A DNA stretch of 64,000 nt from Pedobacter ginsenosidimutans (GTDB lineage: Bacteria > Bacteroidota > Bacteroidia > Sphingobacteriales > Sphingobacteriaceae), in assembly GCF_001442625.1 (NCBI RefSeq), contig NZ_LMZQ01000012.1, positions 78,809 to 142,808 of the forward strand, read 5' to 3'. Within the stretch, counting starts at the first letter, position 1. Each line of letters starts with the position of its first letter. Below, piece after piece: positions 9,060 through 17,966 of the stretch. Position numbers and translations under genes: made by a program. The notes beneath the pieces were generated by a model that worked only from the letters and a program-made list of their open reading frames with translations, was not told the DNA's origin and did no database searches.

Positions 9060-11666
9060 ATGAAGAAACTATTTTTACTTCTCTTACTCTGTTCGGTTTT
9101 AACCGTAAATGCACAACAGCGCTTTGAACTAAATTCGGGTTGGGTATGTACCAATATCAAAGATGCTAAATCTACTGGTTCAGAAATTTCGAAAACAGGT
9201 TTTTCGGTTAACAATTGGATGCCTGCAACTGTACCTGGAACAGTATTAACCACTTTGCTAAACAATAAAAAAGTTCCTGATCCATTTTATGGCATGAACA
9301 ACGAGAAAATTCCTGATGTGTATAAAACCGGTAACGATTATTACACCTATTGGTTTGTAAAAGATTTTGAAGAACGTGCCATAGGTAACGAACAGGTTTG
9401 GTTACAGTTTAGGGGAATAAATTACAAAGCCGAAATTTATTTGAACGGAAAAAAGGTTAATCCAAAAACCCAGGTGGGTATGCATCTTAGGGCACAGTAC
9501 AACATCACTAAACTTTTATCTCCGAATGGGAAAAACAGACTTGCTGTTATCGTTTATCCACCAGATTTTCCTGGTAACCCGAACGGTGGCCAGGGTGGTG
9601 ATGGCACCATAGCCAAAGGTTTAACCACACAATACACAGCTGGCTGGGATTGGATTCAGCCCACCCGCGATCGCAACACAGGCATTTGGGATAAAGTGAC
9701 CATCGAGAAAACAAAAAACATCAATATCCAGAATCCACAGGTAATTACATTGGTTCCAGGCAAGCGCTTACCAGAAGGGAAACAAAATCCGGCTACCGTT
9801 AAAGTTTCGGTTGAAGTTGAAAACCCAACAGGTCAGGCTATTTCGGGTACTTTGCAATATCAAATTGCCGGAAAATTGGTTAAACAGGCAACAACTGTCG
9901 CGGCAAATAAAACAACTATAGTCAAACTTCCAGATTTACAGCTCGAAAATCCTAAATTATGGTGGCCAAGCGGATATGGGCCACAGAACCTGTATGATGT
10001 GAAGATCGAATTTATCGCGGCCAACCAGGTATTAGATCAGGAGCAGCTTAAAGTAGGTGTTCGCCAGATAGATAATATCTGGAACGAGCACACCAGGAGT
10101 ATGGGCGCTTTTGTAAACGGACAAAAGATTTTTATTAAGGGTGGTAACTGGATTATTTCTGATGCGATGCTCCGTTTTAGCGATGCCCGTTACGATGCTG
10201 AAGTGCGTTACCATAAAGATATGAACCTCAACCTGATCAGGATTTGGGGAGGAGCAATTTTAGAAAGACCTGAATTTTATAACGCCTGCGATAAATACGG
10301 TTTGCTGGTTTTTCAGGATTTCTGGTTCAGTGGCGATTGCAATGGCCGTTGGGTAGATCCAATGAAGAAGGAAGACCAATGGACACGCAGAAATTATCCA
10401 GATGATCATCATTTAACCTTAACAGCTATTGAAGATCAGATCAAGATGATCAGAAACCATGCTTCACTTGCTTTTTGGTGCGGTGGAAATGAGATTACAC
10501 CACCAGAAGATATTTTGGAACCTTTAAAGAACGATATTCTGCCGCGCTTAGATGGAACAAGAAAACTTTTTGATTTCTCCAATAGCGACGAAATGTCTTT
10601 CAATTCCATTGGTGGAAACGGTGATGGCCCGTACGGCATACAGGATATTAAAACTTTCTGGGGTACCAGAACATTTCCTTACAATTCGGAAGTAGGTTCG
10701 GTAGGGGTAGGTGACTACGCCTCTTTGCTCCGTTTTATCCCAAAAGAGAACCTGATTGCGCCGCAATACAAAGCCAGGCCCGATTCGGTATGGGATTACC
10801 ATAAGTATATCTCATACGAGCAATACCTTAATCCATACGGTAAGCCAAAAAGTGCAGAAGATTTTGCAATGAAGGCTCAATTGGCCAATTACGATCAATA
10901 CAGGGCATTAATGGAGGGTTTCTCGAACAAAATGTGGGACTGGTATACCGGATCCATCATCTGGAAAACTCAAAACCCCTGGACAGCCATGCGTGGACAG
11001 ATGTACGATTATTACCTTGATCCTAACGCCTGTTTATATGGCTTAAGGAAAGGAAGTGAACCTTTGCATGTAATGATGAATCCTTTGGATAGCATGGTAA
11101 CCATTGTAAACAATGGGTTTAGCACTAAAAACAACCTGATGGTACAGGCGAAAGCTTATGATATGGGCGGAAAAGATTATTTCTACTCTCAGGCCTTCAA
11201 TTCGGTTGGTCCATCTTCAGTGAGAAGACTTTTTCCTATGAATGAGTTCTTAACCAAGCTGGATAAAAAAGAAGGTGTATTTGTTTCTTTAAGGATTTTA
11301 GATCAAAAGCAAAATATTTTAAGCGAGAATATTTATTGGCTTCCAGGTAAGGATGGTGAATATTCGGGCTTAAAAAGCATTAAACAAGCGCCCTTAAAAG
11401 TTGCAGCAGTTGATCAGAAAAACGGTAAGGTAGCAGTTACTTTAAGCAATGCAAATGGAAGCCCTGTAGCATTTTTTAACCGGGTTGCTTTAATAAATGG
11501 CAATACTGGCGAACGTGTACTCCCTGCTTTTTATGATGATAACTACGTAAGTATTTTGCCTGGCGAAAGTAAAACGGTAATTGTAGAATATACAGGGAAA
11601 CAAAGTAATTTAGCTGTAGAGGTATATGGCTGGAATGTAGAAAAGCAAAAGGTGAGTATTCAATAG
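9060..11666 (+). CDS. GH2 exo-beta-glycosidase (glucosaminidase/mannosidase type)
   Basis: 868 residues, signal peptide ending TVNAQQ. Order: jelly-roll sugar-binding domain (about 25-215), immunoglobulin-like domain (about 225-340), TIM barrel (about 345-690), then C-terminal beta domains. The acid/base is probably Glu478 in FWCGGNE and the nucleophile Glu544 in YNSEVGS. WGGAILERPEFYNACDKYGL and FSGDCNGRWVDP resemble exo-beta-D-glucosaminidases (CsxA-like) more than classical beta-galactosidases. Beta-mannosidase is the main alternative and would suit the neighbouring GH92 and GH29. Secreted. Confidence 0.87.
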   Translation: MKKLFLLLLLCSVLTVNAQQRFELNSGWVCTNIKDAKSTGSEISKTGFSVNNWMPATVPGTVLTTLLNNKKVPDPFYGMNNEKIPDVYKTGNDYYTYWFVKDFEERAIGNEQVWLQFRGINYKAEIYLNGKKVNPKTQVGMHLRAQYNITKLLSPNGKNRLAVIVYPPDFPGNPNGGQGGDGTIAKGLTTQYTAGWDWIQPTRDRNTGIWDKVTIEKTKNINIQNPQVITLVPGKRLPEGKQNPATVKVSVEVENPTGQAISGTLQYQIAGKLVKQATTVAANKTTIVKLPDLQLENPKLWWPSGYGPQNLYDVKIEFIAANQVLDQEQLKVGVRQIDNIWNEHTRSMGAFVNGQKIFIKGGNWIISDAMLRFSDARYDAEVRYHKDMNLNLIRIWGGAILERPEFYNACDKYGLLVFQDFWFSGDCNGRWVDPMKKEDQWTRRNYPDDHHLTLTAIEDQIKMIRNHASLAFWCGGNEITPPEDILEPLKNDILPRLDGTRKLFDFSNSDEMSFNSIGGNGDGPYGIQDIKTFWGTRTFPYNSEVGSVGVGDYASLLRFIPKENLIAPQYKARPDSVWDYHKYISYEQYLNPYGKPKSAEDFAMKAQLANYDQYRALMEGFSNKMWDWYTGSIIWKTQNPWTAMRGQMYDYYLDPNACLYGLRKGSEPLHVMMNPLDSMVTIVNNGFSTKNNLMVQAKAYDMGGKDYFYSQAFNSVGPSSVRRLFPMNEFLTKLDKKEGVFVSLRILDQKQNILSENIYWLPGKDGEYSGLKSIKQAPLKVAAVDQKNGKVAVTLSNANGSPVAFFNRVALINGNTGERVLPAFYDDNYVSILPGESKTVIVEYTGKQSNLAVEVYGWNVEKQKVSIQ

Positions 11667-11671
11667 CTTAC

Positions 11672-11756
11672 AAGACCTATCAGGTTTAATTCGTAACTTA
11701 TATTGTTTTCAATGACCTCATTGAGAGCTGCGCCGTTTCGAAACCTGATAGGTCTT
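11672..11756. repeat. Long inverted repeat after GH2 gene
   Basis: A 16-base arm at 11672-11687 (AAGACCTATCAGGTTT) is matched perfectly by its complement at 11741-11756, with a 53-nt spacer. It begins six bases after the GH2 stop and may act as a terminator or mRNA 3' stabiliser. Non-coding. Confidence 0.6.
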
Positions 11757-11783
11757 TACTGCTTCTAATAACAAGCCCTTCGT

Positions 11784-11880
11784 TTCTAAACCTGATAAAG
11801 CGGATAGCCCACAACGAGGAACGAGTGAGGACTTGAAGCGATAGCAGGACTACTCTGGCCATTAAAACAGAACCCCACAT
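11784..11880. repeat. Intergenic repeat, family 3, copy 1
   Basis: Shares a string of blocks with 17693-17800: CTAAACC-GATAAA, CGGA, AGCCCAC, GAGGACTTGAAG, GATAGC and a GGCC-rich tail. The two copies differ by substitutions and small indels. Non-coding; the minus-strand ORF over it is not supported. Confidence 0.6.
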
Positions 11881-11954
11881 TTCCAAAAAAACATCGGCTA
11901 GTTTTGGCCCAACGCTTTAAGATCGCTTCTTACTTCAGCAATGACGATGCCAAC

Positions 11955-11987
11955 AAAAAAGGCGACACTTTACGCATCGCCTTTTTT
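11955..11987. terminator. Bidirectional terminator
   Basis: AAAAAAGGCGA pairs with TCGCCTTTTTT around a short loop. It ends the minus-strand ferredoxin gene 22 bases after its stop and would also stop transcription from the GH2 side. Confidence 0.75.
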
Positions 11988-12008
11988 CATTTAATATGTT
12001 TTACAGCC

Positions 12009-12335
12009 TTAGCTTACACCATGTAATTTTACTTTTAACCCATCCATATTGTTGTTTAACTGCAGTTGGCAGGCTAAACGCGAATTTGGTAACAGATCAG
12101 GCAAAGTATCTAACATGGCATACTCATCGTCTGTCATTTCGTTAAGTTTTTCTTCGCCTTCTAACACATCAACGCAGCAGGTAGCACATAAGGCCATTCC
12201 GCCACAAGTAGCTAGAATATCGTACTCTGATGCTTTTAAAAACTCCATCAGGCTTAAACCCATGTCAGTTGGTGCAACGTGTTCTGTAACCGAGCCATCC
12301 GGCTCTTGCATATATATGTTAATGTTGTTTTCCAT
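12009..12335 (-). CDS. 2Fe-2S ferredoxin (adrenodoxin type)
   Basis: 108 residues. Cys44, Cys50, Cys53 (C-x5-C-x2-C in ATCGGMALCATC) and Cys89 (RLACQL) are spaced as in plant/adrenodoxin-type [2Fe-2S] ferredoxins. An additional Cys54 follows the third ligand. Acidic overall and cytoplasmic. It lies 45 bases downstream of a ferredoxin-NADP reductase gene on the same strand, so they probably form an electron-transfer pair. Final acceptors are unknown. Confidence 0.92.
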   Translation of the reverse strand: MENNINIYMQEPDGSVTEHVAPTDMGLSLMEFLKASEYDILATCGGMALCATCCVDVLEGEEKLNEMTDDEYAMLDTLPDLLPNSRLACQLQLNNNMDGLKVKLHGVS

Positions 12336-12380
12336 TTTTTAGTTCTCTTATGATTTGTAGCGACAAATATAGGAGAAAGC

Positions 12381-13391
12381 TTAAAATTCTGAAACTCCGT
12401 TTACAGTTGTATATTTCATGGTATATTTCACCCCCGGGTTCATGTAAGAATAAGCGCTATGGCTCATTAATGCAGCCTCGTGGAAACCACAAAGAATCAA
12501 TTTTAGTTTATTGGTGTAAGTGTTTATATCGCCAATAGCATAAATTCCAGGGATGTTTGTCGAATAATCATCAACATTAACCTCAATTGCACTTTTGTTG
12601 ATATTTAAGTTCCAATCTTCAATCGGGCCTAATTTAGGACTCAAACCAAACAAAGGAATTAAGTGATCAGCTTCTACCACCGTTTTTTCCATGGTACGGT
12701 TCTGTACAATTTCAACTTGTTCTAATTTGTCTGTTCCCTGTACTGCCTGAAGGTTGCTGTTTAAAATCAAATTGATTTTTCCGCTTTCTGCCAAGGCCAT
12801 TACTTTAGCAACCGAATCTGGAGCACCACGGAAACTCTCGCTTCTGTGCACCAAAGTTAGTTCAGAACAAACTTCTGCTAAGTAAATGGTCCAGTCTAAA
12901 GCAGAGTCGCCGCCACCGGCAATCACCATTTTCTGATCGCGGTATTTTTCAGGGTCAAGGATCATGTAGTTTACACCTTTACCGTTCTCAAAGTTCTCTA
13001 AGTTTTCTACAGCTGGTTTACGCGGCTCAAAACAGCCTAAACCACCAGCAATTACCACAACTTTAGCTTCGATAACCGTACCCATATTGGTCGTTAAAAC
13101 GAAATCTGCTTCGCCACGCTTTTCTAAACCTTCAATACGTTCGCCTAAAGTAAACGTTGGATGGAAAGGTTTTGCCTGCTCCATTAAGTTATCGATAAGT
13201 TCCTGAGCCAACACAGAAGGATAACCTGGGATATCGTATATCGGTTTTTTAGGGTAAATTTCAGACAGCTGACCACCAACCTGAGGCAGGTAGTCAATTA
13301 AATGGCAACGCATTTTTAATAAACCGGCTTCAAAAATGGCGAATAAGCCAACCGGACCAGCGCCTATTACGGCTATATCAGTAGTGATCAT
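12381..13391 (-). CDS. Ferredoxin--NADP reductase, thioredoxin-reductase-like type
   Basis: 336 residues. FAD-binding GxGxxG at the N-terminus (VIGAGPVGLFAIFEA), then GGQLSEIYPKKPIYDIPG, a NADPH-binding loop VIAGGGDSALDWTIYLAE and a C-terminal FAD motif YAIGDINTY. There is no CxxC redox pair, which separates it from thioredoxin reductase and places it with YumC-type ferredoxin/flavodoxin-NADP reductases. A C-terminal tail (MKYTTVNGVSEF) fits this class. It is directly upstream of the ferredoxin gene, which is its likely partner. Confidence 0.92.
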   Translation of the reverse strand: MITTDIAVIGAGPVGLFAIFEAGLLKMRCHLIDYLPQVGGQLSEIYPKKPIYDIPGYPSVLAQELIDNLMEQAKPFHPTFTLGERIEGLEKRGEADFVLTTNMGTVIEAKVVVIAGGLGCFEPRKPAVENLENFENGKGVNYMILDPEKYRDQKMVIAGGGDSALDWTIYLAEVCSELTLVHRSESFRGAPDSVAKVMALAESGKINLILNSNLQAVQGTDKLEQVEIVQNRTMEKTVVEADHLIPLFGLSPKLGPIEDWNLNINKSAIEVNVDDYSTNIPGIYAIGDINTYTNKLKLILCGFHEAALMSHSAYSYMNPGVKYTMKYTTVNGVSEF

Positions 13392-13588
13392 TAAAAAAAA
13401 TTTGACGCAAAGTTACAAAATAAAGTATTATCAATCCTGTTATTTAGAAATATTCTAGATAATTTTGTAATACTGTTGTATTCAATATTTTATATGCTTT
13501 GTATTGGGTAAAAACAAAAGTTAAGGGTTTTTAGGGGATTAAAGCAAATTATAATTGGTCTATAGGTTTAGTGGGAAATTTAATCTGC

Positions 13589-14080
13589 TTACTCTGCCAT
13601 ATCATAAAAAGATAATATTTTAGCTTTGCCAATAACCCGTTCCCCTTCGTGAATATGCCATACCTGCCCAACATGTAAATATTGATGGAGCGATGGGAAA
13701 TCAAGAAATCTAACTTTTACAATCTTTTTCTCCCCAGGCTCGATCGTTGGCCATTCGCTGAAATTAAGATCACCAATGTAAGTTTGCAATATTTGGTCCT
13801 GTTTATATTCAAATACATGATTAGGTCTGAAGCCTGATATAATCCCAGTCTTCCTTCCACCTTCACTTGTTGGTTTTAGTTCCAGTTCCGCCTTTACTAA
13901 AACGAGTGGGTTCGAGTTTTCATACTCGATTTCATTAAAACTTACTAATGTGTATTTGTCATACGCCATTAAATCAAAAATTTTTGATTCACCTGTTGCT
14001 AACCATTTTTTGTAAATAAGCACCCCATTTTGATATAGATACAGCTCATTGTTTTTAATTTCTTTATGAATTTTCATCAT
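13589..14080 (-). CDS. Stand-alone EF-Tu domain III-like protein
   Basis: 163 residues, no signal peptide. The first third (KNNELYLYQNGVLIYKKW) is unrecognised. Then a segment very like EF-Tu domain III appears: LELKPTSEGGRKTGIISGFRPN, where EF-Tu has GGRxTPFxxGYRPQ, followed by EWPTIEPGEKKIVKVRF and HEGERVIGKAKIL, like the VAIREGGRTVGAG strand. There is no GTPase domain. The role is unknown; it could be a beta-barrel protein that mimics the EF-Tu surface. It follows the prolyl oligopeptidase-side intergenic border by only 11 bases, in the same direction, so it is probably co-transcribed downstream of nothing and ahead of none: the oligopeptidase lies upstream on the minus strand. Confidence 0.68.
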   Translation of the reverse strand: MMKIHKEIKNNELYLYQNGVLIYKKWLATGESKIFDLMAYDKYTLVSFNEIEYENSNPLVLVKAELELKPTSEGGRKTGIISGFRPNHVFEYKQDQILQTYIGDLNFSEWPTIEPGEKKIVKVRFLDFPSLHQYLHVGQVWHIHEGERVIGKAKILSFYDMAE

Positions 14081-14091
14081 AATTTACTGTT

Positions 14092-16218
14092 CTACCAACT
14101 CATCCCTAAATTCTGAAACACAAAGCTCCACACATCGCTGGCTTCTTCAATCAACTTTGTAGTTGGCTTGCCTGCGCCATGGCCCGCTTTCGTTTCTATT
14201 CTGATTAAAACCGGATTTTCGCCTGTGTATTTATCCTGTAAGGTTGCTGCAAATTTAAATGAATGCGCAGGTACTACGCGATCATCGTGATCTGCTGTTG
14301 TTATTAATGTTGCCGGATAATTAACCCCGCTTTTTAGGTTATGGAGCGGCGAATATTTAATCAGGTAATCAAAATCTTCCTTTTTGTCGCTGCTTCCGTA
14401 CTCCACCGCCCAGCCCCAGCCAACTGTAAATTTATGGTAGCGCAGCATATCTAAAACACCAACAGCTGGTAAAGCCACTTTAAACAGATCAGGTCTTTGG
14501 GTCATACAGGCACCTACCAACAGTCCGCCATTAGAACCACCAGATATGGCAATTTTGGTGGGATTGGTGTACTTCTCTTTAACCAGGTATTCGGCTGCGG
14601 CAATAAAATCGTCGAAAACGTTCTGTTTTTTTGCTAACATACCGCCTTTATGCCAGGCCTCGCCATACTCACTTCCACCACGTAAACTTGGCTGTACGTA
14701 AATCCCGCCACGCTCTAAAAACAACATTCTAGATAGGCTGAACCCAGGTGTTAAACTAACCTGAAAACCACCGTAGGCATACAGATAAACAGGATTGTTA
14801 CCATCCAGTTTGATGCCTTTTTTGTGTACGATAAACATCGGTACTTTTGTGCCATCTTTTGATGGGTAAAACACCTGTTTGGTTTCGTAGTTATCGGTAT
14901 TAAATTGGAGGTCTGATTTTTTATATACTATTGATTCGCTTCTATTAATGTCGTAACGGTAAATCGTACCGGGAGTGGTAAAATTAGAAAAGGTGTAAAA
15001 GAATTCTTTGTCTTCTTTGTATCCACCAAAACCCCCAATGGTTCCAATGGCTGGCAGTTTTACATCGCCAATTTTCTTTCCGCTTAAATCAAACTGAACA
15101 ATATTGGTGCTTGCATCTTTTAAGTAGGATGCCCAAAGAAATCCGCCACCAGTTCCAATACCTTCTAAAGCCAATTTCGATTCAGGAATAATTTTCTGCC
15201 AGTTTTTAGGATCTGCATTTTTTGGATCAACCAAAACCACTTGTTTATTTTCGGCACCCAGATCAGTGTTTACCAATAGTTTGTCGCCAACGTTATCAAT
15301 AACGCTGTGGTTGTTTTCAAAACCCTTAACCAACAAGGCGATTTTACTGTTTGGTGCGTTCAGATCTTGATAGTACAATGCATTGCCCGAAGTGCCGGCG
15401 CTGGCGTAAACCACCAGAAAGCGTTCATCTTCGGTAACATTGGCACCGAAATATAGATTTGGATTGGTTTTGTCTTCAAAAATTAACTGATCATTTCGCT
15501 GCTGATCGCCCAATTTGTGGAAATACACTTTTTGGTATTTGTTGGCTGCAGAAAGATCAGTTCCTTTAATAGGTTCATCAAATTTACTATAATAAAAACC
15601 ATCGCCTTTCCAGGCTGCGCCAGAGAATTTGGTCCATTTCAGTTCATCGGCCAATTTGGTTTTGCTGGCTATTTCCATTACGTAAATATTGCTCCAGTCT
15701 GATCCTGCTTGCGCAACCGAATAGGCCAGGTATTTTTTGTCGTGAGAGAAGCCCAAAAGCGAAACGGCTGCCGTTCCGTCTTTTGTAAGTTTATTTGGAT
15801 CGAGAAAAACTTCTTCTTTGCCATCTAACCCTTTTTTCATAAACCAGATGCTTTGGTTTTGAAGCCCGTCATTTTTGGTGAAGAAATAATATTCGCCAAC
15901 CTTAAATGGTGCGCTTTCTTTAGGGTAGTTCCATAGTGCTGTTAAACGCTTTTTAATGTCAGCACGGTAAGGGATCTGCTCGAGATAGTTTTCTGTTACC
16001 TTATTCTCGGCTATAACCCAGGCTTTTGTCTCTGCTGAGGTATCATTCTCTAGCCATCTGTAAGGATCTGAAATGGTTGTTCCGAAATAATTATCTTTTG
16101 TGCTGTCTTTTTTTGTTTCAGGGTATTTCATCAATGTTATTTTTTCTGCAGGTTTTTTGCCTTGGTTGCAGGCAAACAGACTTAATGCAAATAAGCTCAA
16201 TACAATTTGTTTTTTCAT
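14092..16218 (-). CDS. Prolyl oligopeptidase (S9A), lipoprotein
   Basis: 708 residues. The N-terminus MKKQIVLSLFALSLFAC ends in a lipobox Cys17, so it is exported as a lipoprotein. Next come a seven-bladed propeller (about 80-420) and an alpha/beta hydrolase domain. The triad is Ser562 (SGGSNGG), Asp646 (DHDDRVVP) and His680 (AGHGAG). YGGFQVSLTPGFS and GGSEYGEAWHKGG are usual for the family. It cleaves short peptides after proline. The length is normal. Its stop is 11 bases before the start of the EF-Tu-like gene, which suggests one transcript. Confidence 0.95.
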   Translation of the reverse strand: MKKQIVLSLFALSLFACNQGKKPAEKITLMKYPETKKDSTKDNYFGTTISDPYRWLENDTSAETKAWVIAENKVTENYLEQIPYRADIKKRLTALWNYPKESAPFKVGEYYFFTKNDGLQNQSIWFMKKGLDGKEEVFLDPNKLTKDGTAAVSLLGFSHDKKYLAYSVAQAGSDWSNIYVMEIASKTKLADELKWTKFSGAAWKGDGFYYSKFDEPIKGTDLSAANKYQKVYFHKLGDQQRNDQLIFEDKTNPNLYFGANVTEDERFLVVYASAGTSGNALYYQDLNAPNSKIALLVKGFENNHSVIDNVGDKLLVNTDLGAENKQVVLVDPKNADPKNWQKIIPESKLALEGIGTGGGFLWASYLKDASTNIVQFDLSGKKIGDVKLPAIGTIGGFGGYKEDKEFFYTFSNFTTPGTIYRYDINRSESIVYKKSDLQFNTDNYETKQVFYPSKDGTKVPMFIVHKKGIKLDGNNPVYLYAYGGFQVSLTPGFSLSRMLFLERGGIYVQPSLRGGSEYGEAWHKGGMLAKKQNVFDDFIAAAEYLVKEKYTNPTKIAISGGSNGGLLVGACMTQRPDLFKVALPAVGVLDMLRYHKFTVGWGWAVEYGSSDKKEDFDYLIKYSPLHNLKSGVNYPATLITTADHDDRVVPAHSFKFAATLQDKYTGENPVLIRIETKAGHGAGKPTTKLIEEASDVWSFVFQNLGMSW

Positions 16219-16319
16219 CTTTAATAAGATTTGTTTACTAATATATGTCTTTTTTTCCTTTGGGTTGATTGCACAGATTTTAGAGGTTTTTCCTTTGGGT
16301 TGATTGCACAGATTAAGGT

Positions 16320-16735
16320 GTTTTAAGCTTTAGTCTTTTAGCTTTCGGGGTTTTCACCATTGAGAAATTAAGGAAATTAAGTTTTTTGCCACGGAAACAC
16401 AGATTTACACGGAGTTTGGCTCCTTGTTTAGTCTCTGGTCTTTTTACTTTAGTCTTTAAGCTTTTCGCCTGCGGGGTTTTCACCATTGAGAAATTAAGGA
16501 AATTAAGTTTTTTGCCACGGAAACACAGATTTACACGGAGTTTGGCTCCTTGTTTAGTCTCTGGTCTTTTTACTTTAGTCTTTAAGCTTTTCGCCTGCGG
16601 GGTTTTCATCATTGAGAAATTAAGGAAATTAAGTTTTTTGCCACGGAGACATAGATTTACACAGAGTTTGGCTCCTTATTTTAGTCTCCGGTCTTTCTAC
16701 TTTAGTCTTTCAGCTTTTTTCCTTACGGGATGATT
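16320..16735. repeat. Tandem repeat, 126-bp unit, about three copies
   Basis: The same block begins near 16355, 16481 and 16607 (period 126). Each unit holds TTGCCACGGAAACACAG, an intergenic motif common in Bacteroidota, and TAGTCTTTAAGCTTTTCGCC. Copies 1 and 2 are almost identical; the third is diverged. As 126 is a multiple of three, a frame stays open on both strands with 42-residue repeats, but nothing else supports a gene. Lies between the oligopeptidase and lpxH, both reading away from it. Confidence 0.85.
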
Positions 16736-16783
16736 ACGCAGATTTTGAGATTGCACAGATTATAGTCTTTCAGCTTTTTGCCT

Positions 16784-16791
16784 TACCTTTG
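16784..16791 (+). promoter_or_regulatory. -7 box of lpxH (TACCTTTG)
   Basis: TAnnTTTG match nine bases before the ATG at 16801, so the transcript would be nearly leaderless. It excludes an upstream in-frame TTG (16789) as the start. Confidence 0.5.
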
Positions 16792-16800
16792 AATTTGTAC

Positions 16801-17550
16801 ATGGTTAAGAATATTTACTTCGCTTCTGATTTTCATTTAGGCACTCCAAATTATGCTGAAAGCCGTGCCCGTGAAACGCGTATTGTAAGCTGGTTAAACT
16901 TTATAGAACCGAATTGCAGTGAGCTATTTTTAATGGGCGATATTTTCGATTTTTGGTTCGAGTATTCGAAGGTGATTCCGAAAGGATTTATACGTTTACA
17001 GGGGAAATTGGCTGCCATGGCCGATACGGGTATAAAAATCTATTTTTTTAAAGGTAACCATGATATGTGGGTGCGCGATTATTTCACGCAGGAAATTGGC
17101 ATGGAAATCATCAGCGATGAACTGATCATTGAAAGAGGTGGTAAAAAATTCTACCTGCATCACGGCGATGGCTTAGGGCCGGGCGATAACAAATATAAAT
17201 TCTTAAGAAAGATTTTTAGAAGCAAGTTTTGCCAATGGTTATTTGCCCGTTTGCATCCAAATCTGGGTATCGGTATTGCAAATGGTTGGAGCCAGGGTAG
17301 TAGGGCTGCACAAACCGAAAAAGAAGTTTTTTTAGGCGAAGATAAAGAATGGCTGGCCATTTATGCCAAGGAACAGTTGCAGAAAGCACATTTCGATTAT
17401 TTTATTTTCGGGCACAGGCACTTGCCGCTCGATATAGAATTGGGTAATGGAAGCCGGTATGTTAATATTGGCGAATGGCTCAACTATAATACTTATGGGG
17501 TATTCGATGGTATGGATTTGAAGTTGGAATACTATAACCCAAAGCCGTAA
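16801..17550 (+). CDS. lpxH: UDP-2,3-diacylglucosamine diphosphatase LpxH-like
   Basis: 249 residues from ATG 16801. Metallophosphoesterase motifs in order: SDFHLG, MGDIFDFWFEY, FKGNHDMW, LHHGDGLG and FGHRHLP. The GDIFDFWFE block and size match the LpxH group, which hydrolyses UDP-2,3-diacylglucosamine to lipid X in lipid A synthesis at the inner membrane. NGWSQGSRAAQ in the cap region is usual in Bacteroidota members. A generic phosphoesterase is the alternative. Promoter box immediately upstream. Confidence 0.85.
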   Translation: MVKNIYFASDFHLGTPNYAESRARETRIVSWLNFIEPNCSELFLMGDIFDFWFEYSKVIPKGFIRLQGKLAAMADTGIKIYFFKGNHDMWVRDYFTQEIGMEIISDELIIERGGKKFYLHHGDGLGPGDNKYKFLRKIFRSKFCQWLFARLHPNLGIGIANGWSQGSRAAQTEKEVFLGEDKEWLAIYAKEQLQKAHFDYFIFGHRHLPLDIELGNGSRYVNIGEWLNYNTYGVFDGMDLKLEYYNPKP

Positions 17551-17692
17551 TATTTTTGTTTTTTGGGAAGCAGTGTCTATAGCTTTTTTTAATATTCGTC
17601 GGGAGCTGCCACTACATCCGATGGCTATCGGACTCCGTTTAGATACATCAGTTTCTGCTGCTATTTGGGTTTGCATAGGGCCTATAATGCAC

Positions 17693-17800
17693 CGTTCTTT
17701 GCTCCTAAACCCGATAAAACGGAAAGCCCACAGCGTAGCGAGGACTTGAAGTGATAGCGGGGCTATCGGCCGCTACTGGCTCAGAACCTTTCATTTTCAA
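17693..17800. repeat. Intergenic repeat, family 3, copy 2
   Basis: Second copy of the element at 11784-11880 (AGCCCAC, GAGGACTTGAAG, GATAGC blocks in the same order). An upstream piece CATCCGATGGCTATCGGACTCC (17616-17637) resembles the interior of family 1. This repeat cluster fills most of the 416-bp gap between lpxH and prfA. Confidence 0.6.
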
Positions 17801-17902
17801 ATTGACCTATAATGATTTCAATTTATGCCTAAGCGATTAACCAGTTCAAACGGTTAAGCAATTAACCCCTCCATCCAAACAAACTAATTCAGCTTTTTTC
17901 CT

Positions 17903-17910
17903 TATTTTTG
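17903..17910 (+). promoter_or_regulatory. -7 box of prfA (TATTTTTG)
   Basis: TAnnTTTG match 57 bases ahead of the prfA ATG. No strong -33 box. Confidence 0.5.
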
Positions 17911-17966
17911 CATTTCCTGAATTTTTGGGTCTATAGGATCGTCAGGAAATTTCAACAAGAATAAAT

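Noticed and set aside
11698..11886. 62-codon minus-strand ORF
   Set aside because: Covers the intergenic repeat of family 3 and part of an inverted repeat; no family features.
16313..16733. Two overlapping ORFs of 99 and 115 codons with repeated 42-residue units, one on each strand
   Set aside because: They arise because the 126-bp tandem repeat is a multiple of three and has few stops. The encoded sequences are strange, both strands are open, and no start signal is present.
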